Assembly (NCBI GenBank): GCA_950022295.1
Contig: OX465599.1
Coordinates: forward strand, 286,337,501 to 286,401,500
Reading direction: 5' to 3'
DNA from: Bromus sterilis
Lineage: Eukaryota > Streptophyta > Magnoliopsida > Poales > Poaceae
Length of the DNA stretch: 64,000 nucleotides
This document shows positions 9,801 to 21,233 of the stretch, piece by piece. The notes beneath the pieces were generated by a model that was given only the letters and a program-made list of their open reading frames with translations, was not told the DNA's origin and did no database searches. Positions within the stretch are counted from its first letter, which is position 1. Each line of letters begins with the position of its first letter. The position numbers and the translations under genes were made by a program.

Positions 9801-9820
9801 TCCCCAGCGGAGTCGCCAAA
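9801..9820 (-). promoter_or_regulatory. Primer-binding site of the gag-bearing element
   Basis: Read on the minus strand, TTTGGCGACTCCGCTGGGGA lies five bases inside the right LTR. It resembles primer sites used by many plant Gypsy elements. The tRNA is not assigned here. Confidence 0.7.
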
Positions 9821-10044
9821 AAGTGTGTTGACACACGAACACGTCACGTGTACCCTCGACGCCGGGGGTGATACACCGCAACTCACGTCGAAGGAGACCC
9901 GACCGGAAGAGCGGTACGCAAGCAATCCGGCGGGCGCTTTTGTAGACCCGAAACCCCACACTCCTGGGAGGGACCCCATCAGGGAGCACGGCGGCTATGG
10001 GCTTCCCTAGGTCGACCTAATCGCCCCTAGGACCTCGTGGATCG

Positions 10045-12185
10045 TTGTAGGGAAACGTAGTAGAAAACAAAAAATTTCGGCCTACGAATCAAGAACCCAA
10101 GATCATCCAAGATAGATTGCATACAAGGTTTAGGTCTTTGCTCACCAACGGTTGCAGCGGAAGTAGAGTTGGTGAAGCTCGTGGACGTAGTGGAAGTAGA
10201 TCTCGCAAGTTCTCCCACGAACAGTCCCTCGATCAATCCCACGAACAAGTCCCGCGATCTAGTCCCACGGACAAGTCCCATGAACAAGCTCCTCGAAGAA
10301 GGGTCGAAGGTACGACCCCTCCATTAGTATCCACACATCCCGTAGCAGCAATCCAGCAGCGCTCCGCCGTCCAGAGATGAACGCCACCAAGAAAACTAGA
10401 GGGAGAAAACCCTAACGGATTCCGATCTAGAACAGCGTCTAAACCGGGGTCTAATTGTGGAGCAACGGGGTTTAGAGGAGGGAGGGTGGCGCATAGGCCT
10501 TGGGGATTGATTGTGTGTGTCTTCCCCCACCCTTGGCTCACCTTATATAGGTGGCCAAGGGGCCTAGGGCGCAGCTCAAGGAGGTTTGGGAGTCCAACTT
10601 GGACTCCCAAGCCTTCCAAACCTTCCCACACCTTCCCACCGGAAACCTGCCATAATGGGTTTTGGAAATCCCACCTGGAGGGGGATTCCTTCCCCTTGGT
10701 GCGCCCCCCACCCCTTGGCCGGCTAGGGCAGCCTAGGTGGCTTGCCCCCCAAGGCTAGGGGCGCAGGGGAGTGGGTGGTAATGCCCGGAACCTTCCGGAA
10801 CCTTCCATGACCTTCTAGAGGCTTCCAGGACCTTCCGGGACATACCGGGACCGTTTCGGGACATTCCGGACACTTTTGGAGCACTTCCAATACCTTCCGC
10901 GGCCTCTAACGAATGTTCCGGAGCCATCTAAATAGGTTTCGGAACAATCCGGGTTTAGGTTAATATGTCCGGTGAACACAACATATTGTTTAAGATGTCC
11001 ACCGATCACCGAAACTATTCCGGTTGATCGTAAACTTTCCCATTACCATTTTCATATGTTCCGGAACCACCTGGGACTACTCCAGAGTGATCCGGACATA
11101 TCCTTAAATACCCAAAACTACTTTTGGTTCCCTTATGAACTATTTCATAAATCCCCGGAACTACTTCCGGTACCCGTATGAACTATTCTGCTTTGCTTCC
11201 ACTAAACCTTCTACCATACTAGTATTCTAACAGACTACTGTTCGTTAAGTGTGTGACCCAATAGGTTCGGTATAATGCGGACATGACTCAGAACATCTTC
11301 CGGACATAGGTCAACAGCCTTTTGTCAATAGCCAATAATCAACAGCGGAGCCATGGACACCCATGTTGACTCCCGCACATACACGAAGAAACTTCGAGTG
11401 AACCATTATGTTTATTCATGTACCATTCCCTTTGCTTCGTGATATATGACAAAGTTAGAGGAGAGATGTTTGGCACCCATGTGTAACAACTTCTTGAACA
11501 CAAGCCACTCGTTATCCTCTTTGCTCGTTTGTCCATTTTCTCGTTATCGTATTCCGGTATCCCCGTGACTGAATCACAATGCGTCTGGCCAGACTATAAT
11601 GGATACCGTCATACCGAGTGGGCCCGAAGTGAATATCTTCTTCATCGTGAAGGAGCAAATCCCATTCTTGAACTATCACAGTCACTAGCCACACCATCTG
11701 ACATACCCAGAACTTATTTTACTACTTCCCATTTACGGGAGGATTCATCTAAGAACCAAAGCATGTCTTCCTGTGTGAAGCAACTCGATACTCTCATGGT
11801 GTAAGGAATTACGTATATGATAACATTTCATGATATGACTTATAACGTAGTTACGATGTGATCTCTAAGTATATCATTCAATACTGGGGTCGGTTCAACA
11901 TCATTGTTCTGCTAACAATATGTTCCCATTGCTACTGACATCCTTGTTACAAGAACAATGTCCATGATTAAGAAAATGTAATCATCAGTTAGCACATGAG
12001 CTGGTCTTAGAGGCTAAACCAGGAACTCTTGGTGTTTACATTTCCACACATGCAAGTGAGTTTTCTTCTGAATCTCATAGTCAGGGTCATTGCAATTATA
12101 GCACAGAAATATAAACATTAATTACGAACGTGGAAATATATATATAATAACATTTTATTATTGCCTCTAGGGCATATTTCCAACA
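10045..12185 (-). mobile_element. Solo LTR, Angela-like Copia (2,141 bp)
   Basis: On the minus strand it begins TGTTGGAAATATGCCCTAG, the Angela/BARE hallmark, and ends TTCCCTACA. It is flanked on both sides by the TSD ATCGT (10040-10044 and 12186-12190). The empty site can be read in the sister LTR near 4133. With no internal domain or second LTR, it is a solo LTR left by unequal homologous recombination. It is longer than a typical 1.7-kb Angela LTR, so it may be a related family. Frames inside it are not genes. Confidence 0.9.
10541..10550 (-). promoter_or_regulatory. TATA box of the solo LTR
   Basis: CTTATATAGG on the plus strand gives CCTATATAAG on the minus strand. It sits about 1.6 kb from the LTR start, with the R/U5 part toward 10045. 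Confidence 0.5.
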
Positions 12186-14027
12186 ATCGTTTCCCTGCAA
12201 GAACAAGAACAAACGAAGAACGAAAAAGAAAGATACAAGGGGAGAAGGATAAAATTAGGGTAAAGTATGTAGATGTGTTTGTTCGATTGTGTGTTGTTTC
12301 AATCGGCCGTCACCTCATCTATATATGAGGAGGCTGGACTTTCCGTACAAGAAAAGGACTTCAAATCCCGTCCAAATCTTTCCAAACTTAACCGAAGTCG
12401 GATTACAAGTGGGCCCGGGACAGCAGTTCGGTTTTCGGTAATTTGGGGGATGTAAACGACCTCGGATGTAAAACCTCAAAACATCAAAGTTGTATCCCTC
12501 GAAATTTCCAAGAACTTTCATGTTGAACGTTTTTTTGATTCGGAGCCATCTTGAAAGGTTTTTCAGCTGATTTCAAACTCAGGTCGGAGAAAAACGCGAA
12601 TCTGGAAAGTCTTATTGAATCCCGTCGCCAAAATCGGATGTCCGTCGCCATTCGGACGTCCGATTCCCGTCGGATTTCCGGTCCAAAAATCGGAGCCCTA
12701 CTGACCTTTCTCGTCAAAAAATGTCGGACTTCCAATATCCTTCGGACGTCCGAACTTTCCTCGTAGGCTCTCTGACTTGCTTTACAGCAGCATACGGTTT
12801 CGGCCGTAACTTATTCATACGAACTCGGATTTGGACGTTTCAAATATCAAAATCGACCGATTCGACGAGCCAAAGCCGCCCCATGTAGAACATTTTTCCA
12901 TTCAAGACGTCTTGAAGTCCTAATTGTCAGAATAGTACTTCGAATGTCATGGTCTTATTGCTTCAAACATATTTTCGGCCTCCAAGATGGAATCGGATGA
13001 CGATGGCTCGAACTACAAAAATGTTCATATCGATGACACCAAACTTTTTCATGCAGAGGACTTCTCCATTTGAGGTCATCTTATATAGGTTTATTGTGGT
13101 GCCAAAAACCGGTGTCAACAGTTTTCATGTTTATCTTGTAAAAGAGAGTTGGTTGTTGCACTGAGTTTTGTCTTGTCTTGAAAGTAGGTAATTGAGGTTG
13201 CTATTTATTTCTAGTAGTAGCTTGCAATAGTTTTGAGGTATTGATGTGAGTAACGCTTGAACTTTTGGTGTCAAGAGGTCTAGCCTATTAGTGATAGGTG
13301 TCGTATTTTGGGCAATCCATGTTTATTTTCAAAACCTACAAAACTAGTTGAGAACTCTCGCTACTAGATGGATCACTAATCATTGGAGGGATCGAATATC
13401 AGAGAACACTCACGTACCATGAGTCGAGGATGCGCAAGGATAACCAAACCCCCATACACGCCTCCTTGGGGTACTTGTCTCTTTGTGAACCTCCTTATTA
13501 GATTGAGAGTTACCGATAATAATTGCATGAGTTCTTCGGACTAATGTAAGTATTGAAAGTTGACACTTCCACCTTCCCATATTTTGCTAGCCTCTCCCGT
13601 ACCGTGCATTGCCTTCTTCTCACTCCGAGAGTTGGTGTCCACCTTCGCCGGTACATCCAAACCCTTGGCATGATACGCTATGTCATCATAAGCCTCCTTA
13701 TATCTTTCCTCAAAATAGCCACCATACCTACCTATCAAGGCATTTCCATAGCCTTTCCGAGATATATTGCCATGCAACTTCCATCTCTTCATGACTTGAT
13801 CTTCTTGTCATACATGTTCCTGCTACACTGGCAGCGACATACATTGCATACATCATGATAGTTACATCTTCTTTATGATTTTGAGTACCTTGTAAAGTGT
13901 GAAAGATCTCCTTAACTTCTTGTAAAATAGAGTGTTGCCCTTAAGTGAGGAAAATATCCCAAAGTGGAGACAATAAAAGATCCCAAAGAGGACAAATGAG
14001 AGTTAAATAGAAAGAGCCATTGAGGCC

Positions 14028-14090
14028 ACAAAAAAATACAAAAAAAATAGAAAAAGAGAAAAAGACATAAAAAGAGAGAAAGGGGCAACA
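14028..14090 (+). repeat. Conserved purine-rich block (Gy1)
   Basis: The stretch is almost purely A and G, with AAAAAGAGAAAAAGA and AGAGAGAAAGGGG units. Counterparts occur at 31172-31229 (Gy2), 37029-37081 (Gy3) and 18263-18320 (Gy4, as pyrimidines on the plus strand). Confidence 0.6.
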
Positions 14091-14877
14091 CTACTATCCT
14101 TTTGAGAGATCCACACTAGTACTCCCTTTATATACTTGTACTCCATAGAGATGATCATTATGCATATAGCTATGTGGGGACCTTTACACTATAGAACTTG
14201 GCTTGCATATTCCAAGGATGAGCCTTCTCAAACGAGCTCGAGGTCTTCATGAGCGAGCAAGTTAGATGCACTCCCACTAGTCCCATTGGAGAGCTTCTTA
14301 GCTCGTATGTGCATCCGTTGCATGGCAATCCCTACTCTCACATCATATCTATCATTTGTCATCTCTTGCCTATGATTGTCCTCATTGATTTGAGCCTTTC
14401 TTATCCTTTTTGTCTTCCTCCTCCACCATATTTCTCTCTTTTCCATCCTAAGTGTCAACTCTCGTGCTTACGCTCATCCATTGCATGAGTGCTCAAAATA
14501 TCGAAAAGGAGTGGATCAAATTGACTTGTACCTGGCTACTGGTCTAGGGACGAGTCAAGATAAGATTCCAAAGAAGACCGAGTGTGAAACTTTAGTAGAT
14601 TGAGTTCTCAACACAAAAATACTTTTTCTCGTATTCCCTATCCCCCTTCTTGCACGCAAACACCATTTGGAGACATTCGAGTCACGGACAGCGAGAGCTC
14701 TTGCACCTTTTGTTCTTTTTTTACTTGTTTCAATGCTAATATAGACTCTTCCATGTTATGACTTGAATTGAATCTCTAACCTTGATTGCTTTACTTTTCA
14801 AAGTTCTTTTATGGTTGCTAGCATGTCACCACAGAAGTTATGCTGTTATCATTTACCTACTCGAGGACGAGCATGAA

Positions 14878-14893
14878 TTAAGCTTGGGGATGT
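14878..14893 (+). promoter_or_regulatory. Terminal polypurine tract of Gy1
   Basis: TTAAGCTTGGGGATGT ends exactly where the 3' LTR begins with TGATACG. It shares the 13-mer AAGCTTGGGGATG with the internal hairpin copies at 3484 and 3541. Confidence 0.8.
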
Positions 14894-16532
14894 TGATACG
14901 TCCAAAACGTATCTATAATTTCTGCTTGCTCCATGCATGTTTTGTGTGATATTTCTATGATCTAGATACACTTTAATACACTTTTTATCATATTTGGACT
15001 AACCTATTAACTCAGTGCACCCCAGTGCCAGTTCCTGTTTTCTGCTGTTTTTCTATTTCAGTTTTTCCCCATATAAAAAGTGCTAGAAAAATTCCGGGAA
15101 AAATACAGGAAAAATCAGCATACAGGAAGCTTCGCGAAGAGCCCGGGAGGGGCCAGAGGGGAGCCAGGGGGGCCCAGGCGGCCACCCGGCGCGGCCCCAC
15201 CCCTGGCCGCGCCAGGGGGCGCCTGCGGCCCCTGTTCCACCTCTGGCTGCCCCCCTTCGCCTATTTATTCTCCGTCACGGGGAAACTCCGAAAGGGGAAC
15301 TCTATTTCGCAAACTCGCCTCTGTTCCTTCGCCGCCGTGCTTCCGAGATCGGGAGCACTAGAAGACCTCTTCCCGGCACCCTGCCGGAGGGAGGATTGAC
15401 CTCCGGGAGTCTCCTCTCCACCATGGATGCTCCCTGGATGTCTCGTGAGTAGTTTTCCTGTGACCATGGGTCAGTGATTAGTAGCTATGTGATGTTATCC
15501 TCCCCTCTTTGTTCTTCATGGTTTAGAACTCGTGAGCTGCCCTACATGATCGAGGCACTTTTGTAATATTTCTGCTATTGCTATGTTGAGTTTGATAGGA
15601 TTTGATGGATTATGAGATTATGTTCAGATTGTGATTGAGTAATATATTTGTTTCTTATCTCTTATATTTTTGTTCCTAAGTAATTCTTGCATGTTCTCCG
15701 TTGCTGTTTATTGCTTTGGCCAAGTAGTAGGTAGTGACTCCAAGAGGGAACGTTTTGCTCAATTGTGGGTTCATGCCCCCCGATGACACGCTTGAGTGAC
15801 AGAAACATGAGTCTAGGGGATGTGCTGTTGCCACAAGGGGGAAAACAACGGTGCTTGTAACCGCGGTTACAAGGATTGTTTACTTTACGCAAAGTTCTTT
15901 TTAATGCAGTTGTCTGTTGCTTTGGGTTTACACTTTGGGTGGGGCTCGCAACTTAATACCAGCGAGAGGTTTTGGATAGATATCTCAAGGTGGATGATTA
16001 GTACTAGATGTAGTTGGATTTCGGTCTACTTATTTTGGCGTACTGCCCATGATTTTGAGCCTCGTCCTTTCTTTTGTAGCATAGTTAGCATTGCGGTGCG
16101 TTCATAATCCTGTCAATTGCCTTTCTGTAATTTGTTTACCTCGCATAGAAATTTTATCGTCTTTTGGGAAAGAGAGATCACTAGTGAACATCACGTATCC
16201 CGGTCCATATCCTCATCACTGTTTACACGCTCATTTACTTTTCTGATTTTACTTTCAATTGCTATCATTATCCCTTGTGTTTGATCCTTTGTGAACAACA
16301 AGACCGGAGAGATTGACAACCTCTCTGAACTTTGTTGGGAAAAAAGTTATCGTGTCTGTGTGCAGGTCCGCGTCAGTTGCGCCGCTGACACCTACTTATC
16401 ATCTCCGGAGTCCTACTGGAGACAAACCTTGGTATCTTCACCGATGGAAATTTGCTGCTGTGCTACATCACGCCTTCCACTTGGGGTTTACCAACGAAGG
16501 GCGACAAATCACTATCATCATCTCACACATCA
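14894..16532 (+). mobile_element. 3' LTR of Gy1 (1,639 bp)
   Basis: It starts TGATACGTCCAAAACG and ends CTCACACATCA. A TATTTATT box lies at 15262-15269. A GC-rich leader and a CCACCATGG context ATG (15423) follow, with a GT-AG intron candidate at 15445-16365. The frames at 15025-15399 and 15080-15361 lie in the GC-rich leader and are not conserved as proteins. Confidence 0.85.
15423..16365 (+). other. LTR leader: Kozak ATG, short exon and 921-bp GT-AG intron candidate (Gy1)
   Basis: The ATG at 15423 is followed by seven codons and the donor CGTGAGT (intron from 15445). The acceptor TCTGTGTGCAG ends at 16365. Joining keeps the frame for about eight more codons before a TGA. Equivalent introns occur in Gy2, Gy3 and Gy5 LTRs. 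Confidence 0.5.
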
Positions 16533-17362
16533 GCGGGCGGCGCGACGGCGGCTCGGACGAGGAGCTCGGGAGGCGCACGGTGCGAGGAGGCTCCACGGGA
16601 GAGCTCGGGCGTGGCGCAACACAGGCCCTTCGATCCGGATCGAACGGTGCAGATAGGGCCACCAGATCTGGATGTGGTTGGATTGGGGGGCACGGAAATG
16701 GAGGCGGGGTGGCGGCTGGGTTAGGGGAACCCTAATCTGGCTTATCTTTGCTGCCTAAAATGGCTAGCGTAGCCTACTATATATAGTAGGTGGGTGTTTG
16801 GGAGGCTTTCGGGCCACAAAATGGCCCGTTTTGGGTCCGGTTTTTCGGGTGGCTAGAATCCGAAGATAAGAGGGGAATTCGGGGGTCCAGCTAATAGCGC
16901 GCGCATAATTTTGTAAATAGACCCCTCGGACTTATACCGGCTACTATGCCTGGCACATCCGAACGTTCACCTACCCGACGAAGTACGAATCGCGCGAAAT
17001 TCAAAACACCGCCTCAAAGCACCGAACTGACATCGTATATATCGTTTAATGCCAAAATAGAACGTCGAACACGTCCCGATAAAATAACCCATTTAAATAT
17101 AAATGGGGTTTTTCCGCACCGTTGGTGAAGGCTGGTCTTGTGCTGAAAATTACGGCAGTGATCGGGTGACTTTCCCGGTGTCACAACGAGGTCGTGTGCC
17201 AGTGGGAAAAAGGTCCGGACTCACAACCGATACGAGAAGGAGGGGGAAAATATTCACCGATTAATAAACTGGTGAAGCAAACACTGCAAACAATACGGGC
17301 AATTAATAAAATAACGCAGCAAACAATTTTTTTATTTTGGGTGAAAACCCCGGGCTGTTACA
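16533..17362 (-). mobile_element. Element X: LTR fragment of an unidentified LTR element, host of Gy1
   Basis: The right end reads TGTAACAGCCCGGGG on the minus strand, a common Gypsy LTR start, and is followed by GTAGG (possible TSD, 17363-17367). A TATA box lies inside a perfect palindrome, CCTACTATATATAGTAGG (16773-16790). The sequence left of it, downstream in the minus sense, is GC-rich like an LTR leader. The fragment ends where Gy1 was inserted, with the rest beyond the left edge. The frames at 16291-16735 straddle the Gy1/X junction and are chance. Confidence 0.6.
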
Positions 17363-17475
17363 GTAGGTTAGTCCAAATATGGTAAAATTATATAAAAGTA
17401 TAGCAATACATGTATCAATGTCACATAAAAGTGCATGGAACAAGCAGAAATTATAGATACATTTGGGACGTATCA
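17363..17475 (-). mobile_element. Gy4 3' LTR fragment, truncated by X
   Basis: On the minus strand this is TGATACGTCCCAAATGTATC and about 95 bases more of the same LTR start seen in Gy1 to Gy5. It is cut where element X begins. Confidence 0.8.
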
Positions 17476-18556
17476 ACATCCCCAAGCTTAATTCCTGCTC
17501 ATCATCGAGTAGGTAAATGATAACACAGATAATTTCTGTGGTGACATGCTAACAAACATATAAAAACTTTAAAGTAAAGCAAGTAAGATGTGCAATTCAA
17601 GTAAATATAATAACATGCAAGAGTCTTAATATTAATTCTAACAAAGTATAAGCATAAAGGTGCAAGAGCTCTCGCTGTCTGTGACTCGAATGTCTCCAAA
17701 TGGTGTTTGCGTGCAAGCAATGGGAGATGGGAGTAGACAATAAAAAAATATAGTTTAATTGAGAACTCAATCTACTAAAGTTTCACACTTGGTATGCTTC
17801 GGGATCTTATTTTGACTCATCCCCTGACCACTAGTCAGGTACAAGTCAAACTGATCCTCTCCCTTTCAACTTTGCGCACTCATGCAATGGATGAGCGTGA
17901 GCAAGATACGTCAGCACTTAGGATGACAAAGAGAGAAATGATGGGGAAGGAAGACAAAAAGGTGGGAAAGGCTCACATCAATGAGGAAAATCATAGGCGA
18001 GAGAAGGCCAAATGATAGATATGATGTGAGGAGTAGGGATTGCCATGGAACGGATGCACATATGAGCTAAGGTAAGATCGCCAAAGGAACTAGTGGGGGT
18101 GCATCCAACTTGCCTGCTCATGAAGACCTAGAACTCATTTGAGGAGGCTCATCCTTGGAATATGCAAGCCAAGTTCTAAAGTGTAGGGGTCCCCACATAG
18201 TTATGCATGAATGATATGAATGTAGTACGAGTGTGGATCTTTCAAAAGGAATAGTAGTATTTCCCCCTTCACTCTTTTTATTTCTTTTATTTCTTTTTTT
18301 TCTATTTTTATTGTATTTTGTGGCCTCTTCGGCTCTTTCTATTTATCTCTCATTTTTCCTCTTTGGGATCTTTTAATTTGTCTTCTTTGGGATCTTTTCC
18401 TCACTTAACGGCAACACTCTATATTTTACAAGAATATAGAAGATCTTCACACTTTACAAGAAGTACTCAAACATAAAGAAGGAATGAAAACTACCATGAT
18501 GTATGCAAATGTATGCTTCTGCCAGTGTAGCAGGATATGCAATGATACTAGCGCGT
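17476..18556 (-). mobile_element. Gy4 internal 3' region with terminal polypurine tract
   Basis: On the minus strand the terminal polypurine tract AAGCTTGGGGATGT (17476-17489) abuts the LTR fragment. The rest aligns with the non-coding tail of Gy1, Gy2 and Gy3. The sequence ends at GCGCG (18552-18556), the TSD of Gy2. It resumes at 40923, and the sister sequence near 36790 is continuous across this point. No gene is visible. Confidence 0.75.
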
Positions 18557-20180
18557 GATATGTCACAAACGTATCTATAATTTCTTCTTGCTCCATGCAT
18601 GTTTTGTGTGATATTGCTATGATCTAGATACACTTTCATACACTTTTGATCATATTTGGACTAAATTATTAACTCAGTGCACTACAGTGCAAGTTCCTGT
18701 ATTCTGCTGTTTTTCTATTTAAGGTTTCCCCCATATTAAAAGTGCTCCAAAAATTCGGGAAAAATCAGATAAAAAATCAGCGTACGGAAACCTTCCGGAA
18801 TCACCTGGGTGGGGCCAGAGGGCCACCACCAGGGACCCAGGTGGCCACCTAGCGCGGACTAGGATCTGGCCACACCAAGGGGGCGCCTAGACCCCTGCTG
18901 GGTCCCCTGGCTGCCCCCTTCGCCTATTTCATTTCCGTGACGCGAAACCCCCGAAGACAGAACCCTTTTTCGCGATCTCAACTCTGTTCCACCGCCGCCA
19001 TGCTTCCAAGATTGGGAGCGCCAGCAGACCTCTTCCTGGCACCCTGCCGGAGGCAGGATTGAACCTCCGGGAGCTTCCCCTCCACCATGGACGCTTGCCG
19101 GATGTGCCGTGAGTAGTTTCCCTTGGACCATGGGTCCGTGATCAGTAGCTATGTGGTGTTCTCCTCCCCTCTTTGTTCTTCATGGTTTCGTCCTTGTGAG
19201 CTGCCCTACATGATCGAGGCACATATGTAATTTTCTGCTGTTGCTATGCTGAGTTTGCTAGGATCTGATGGATTATGAGATTATGTTCATATTGTGATTG
19301 AGTAATATATTTGGTTCTTATCTCTTATATTTTTGTTCTTAAGTAATTATTGCATGTTCTCCGTTGTTGTTTATTGCTTTGGCCAAGTAGTAGGTAGTGA
19401 CTCAAAGAGGGAACGTTATGCTCGATTGTGGGTTCATGCCCCCCGATGGCACGCTTGAGTGACAGAAACATGAGTCTAGGGGATGTGCTGTTGCCACAAG
19501 GGGGAAAACAACGGTGCTTGTAACCGCGGTTGCAAGGATTGTCTACTTTACGCAAAGTGCTTTTTAATGCAGTTGTCTGTTGCTTTGGGTTTACACATTG
19601 GGTGGGGCTCGCAACTTAATACCAGCGAGATGTTCTGGATATATATCTCAAGGTGGATAATTAGTAGTAGATGCAGTTGGATTTTGGTCTACTTATTTTG
19701 GCGTACCGCCCATGCTTTTGAGCGTCGTCCTTTCTTTGTGGAATAGTTAGCATTGCGGTGCGTTTTTAATCCTGTCAATTTCCCAGCTATAATTTGTTTA
19801 CCTCGCATAGCAGTTTTATCGGCCTTTGGGAGAGAGACATCACTAGTGAACATCACGGGACCCCGATCCATATTCTCATTACTGTTTACACGTTCATTTA
19901 TTTTACTGCTTTTACTTTCCAATTGCTATCACCATTATCATTATCCCTTGCGTTTGATCCTTTGTGAACAACAAGGCCGGATAGATTGACAACCTCTCTG
20001 TACTCGTTGAGAAGCAAAGTTATTTGTGTTGTGTGCAGGTCCACGTCAGTTGCGCCGCTGACACCTACTTATCATCTCCGGAGTCCTACTGGAGACAAAC
20101 CTTGGTATCTTCACCGATGGAAATTTGCCGCTACACTACATCTCACCTTCCACTTGGGTAACCAATGAGGAGAGATATCA
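18557..20180 (+). mobile_element. 5' LTR of Gy2 (1,624 bp)
   Basis: It starts TGATATGTCACAAACG and ends GAGAGATATCA. The TATA position is degraded to CTATTTCATT. The leader ATG at 19087 and the intron candidate 19109-20038 (930 bp; donor CCGTGAGT, acceptor TTGTGTGCAG) are intact. Confidence 0.85.
19087..20038 (+). other. LTR leader ATG and 930-bp intron candidate (Gy2)
   Basis: The context is CCACCATGG. The donor is at 19109 and the acceptor ends at 20038. The joined short frame would end after 13 codons (MDACRM...QLRR), like that of Gy1. Confidence 0.5.
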
Positions 20181-20190
20181 ATAAAATTTC

Positions 20191-20208
20191 TGGCGCCGTT
20201 GCCGGGGA
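20191..20208 (+). promoter_or_regulatory. Primer-binding site of Gy2
   Basis: TGGCGCCGTTGCCGGGGA lies ten bases after the LTR end. It is the usual Athila-type primer site. Confidence 0.85.
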
Positions 20209-20256
20209 AGCAAGCAAAACTACACCCGTCAACTCTCACGCCAGCAAGTAAATTTC

Positions 20257-20274
20257 TGGTGCTGTTGCCGGGGA
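20257..20274 (+). other. Second, degenerate primer-binding-site copy in Gy2
   Basis: AAATTTCTGGTGCTGTTGCC and GGGGACTCC repeat the primer-site block 66 bases downstream, with two mismatches (TGGTGCTG for TGGCGCCG). The GGGGACTCC continuation seen in Gy3 and Gy5 follows the second copy, not the first. Confidence 0.6.
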
Positions 20275-20432
20275 CTCCAAGTGCTAAGTTAGGGGAGTTT
20301 CACACTATCTTTTACCTTTGCTTTTTAGTCTTGTTAGTTTACCTTTCAGTTCTTGCTTTATTATCCTTTATGAAAAATAAATAAAAATTTGCTACCTTTT
20401 GTCTTTGTCTGCCTACTGATGCTATCTTTATC

Positions 20433-21233
20433 ATGGGTGCGGAACCACCCAAATATGGTAGGATGGACATGCTTCACTTGGATAGTCTTTGATCAATTTG
20501 TGCTCGAGCTAAAAACCCAACCGACTTGGTTGAGGGAAAATAATTGGATGAGCATGCTCATTATACGCTGCACCTCCTTTCTCAGAAAGGGAAACACTTA
20601 TGGGATCAAATACATGTTTCTTATTGCCATGCTAAATTTTTGTGCCACATTTATGATTTTACTTGCTTCTCTAATATAGAGCATAAACACCTTCCTTTGC
20701 AATGTGAGTTTAATGAAAATGATATCTTATCTTCTTATGCTAAAGGTGTTTATGATTACTTTGATGTTGAAAAGATTGAAGAGTTTGTTGCTTTTAAAGG
20801 TGCTTATGAGATTTCTTCTTTGATTGAAAGGTATTATGATACTAGTCGCAAGTCCGAAAAATATGCAGTTCTTGCTTATTGCTTCAAGAATTATACTTCC
20901 AATTCTTATATTGAGGATTCTAAAAAAAATGTTTGCTGCTCAAGAAGAGTCTTATGATTGCTTTGATGAGGAATCCCATGATTCCGAGAACTCACTTGAT
21001 ACTTCCCTTTCGGATGAACTTAATACTTTCTTTGTTGATGGCCATGATGCCACTATGGATGATGCTTACGAAGATGAACTTGCTATAGTTCCTTATCTTA
21101 AGCATGAAATTGTTGCTATTGCACCCACACTTGATTTTCCTATTATCCTTTTGAAATCTCCAACTCATATTCCGGAGAATTTTACTCTTATTGAGGCTCA
21201 ATGTGATGGGATGCATTTATCTTATGTTCCTAA
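20433..21233 (+). pseudogene. Orphan ORF of Gy2, 5' part (decayed, split by the CACTA)
   Basis: Starting near the ATG at 20433, the frame is broken by stops around 20490 and 20530. It is then open as 20544-20957 (137 aa) and, after a frameshift, as 20824-21233. It contains acidic Asp/Glu/Ser-rich stretches and the block DDAYEDELAIVPYLKHEIV shared with Gy1. The gag signature of Gy5 is absent, so this is a different protein in the same slot. The CACTA is inserted at TAA (21231-21233) and the frame resumes at 25093. Confidence 0.55.

Larger units (their letters stand above)
3916..13120 (-). mobile_element. Gag-bearing LTR element with most of pol deleted, inserted in Gy1
   Basis: Both LTRs begin TGTTGACACACGAACACG on the plus strand and end CCGGTGTCAACA. 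Each is 1,149 bp once the nested solo LTR is removed. The TSD is GTTTT (3911-3915 and 13121-13125), confirmed by uninterrupted sister sequence near 30265. The polypurine tract next to the left LTR and the primer-binding site next to the right LTR show the element reads on the minus strand. The internal region is only about 4.8 kb. It holds one long gag-like frame and a decayed RNase H fragment, with no reverse transcriptase or integrase. The LTRs differ by roughly 4% by eye. It is a non-autonomous Gypsy-type derivative whose family I cannot name. Confidence 0.85.
9826..13120 (-). mobile_element. 5' LTR of the gag-bearing element, split by a solo LTR
   Basis: The segments 9826-10044 and 12191-13120 together match the left LTR in full (1,149 bp). 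The break carries a 2,141-bp solo LTR flanked by ATCGT. The first of the three CGGACGTCCG palindromes has mutated here to CGGATGTCCG, while the other two persist (12653-12662, 12743-12752). Confidence 0.85.
13121..14893 (+). mobile_element. 3' non-coding internal region of Gy1
   Basis: This roughly 1.8-kb stretch has no credible gene. It matches Gy2 (about 30266-32029), Gy3 (about 36042-37893) and, reversed, Gy4 (17476-18556 and 40928-41450). It contains a purine-rich block (14028-14090) about 800 bases before the terminal polypurine tract. The frames at 13541-13792 and 14249-14488 are not kept open in the sister copies. Confidence 0.7.
2170..16532 (+). mobile_element. Gy1: Athila-like (Sabrina-like) non-autonomous Gypsy element, 5' part off the left edge
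   Basis: Gy1 consists of internal sequence at 2170-3915 and 13121-14893 plus a complete 3' LTR at 14894-16532. It is interrupted by the Copia on its left and by the gag-bearing element at 3916-13120. Removing the inserts gives a sequence that aligns throughout with Gy2 and Gy3. It carries the orphan ORF, a post-ORF hairpin, two internal polypurine-tract copies and the terminal polypurine tract. No reverse transcriptase, RNase H or integrase motif is visible. The 3' LTR is followed by GCGGG (16533-16537), the likely TSD. Family naming is from memory; the Athila-type class is firmer because the sister copies have its usual primer site. Confidence 0.8.

Noticed and set aside
15025..15399. 124-aa and neighbouring frames in the Gy LTRs (also 32475-32828, 38025-38444, 43100-43537)
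   Set aside because: They start upstream of the TATA-like box, change frame between sister LTRs and cross the conserved leader, so they are leader DNA, not genes.
16291..16735. Frames of 121 and 140 aa
   Set aside because: They cross the junction between the Gy1 LTR end (16532) and element X, so they cannot be a native gene.
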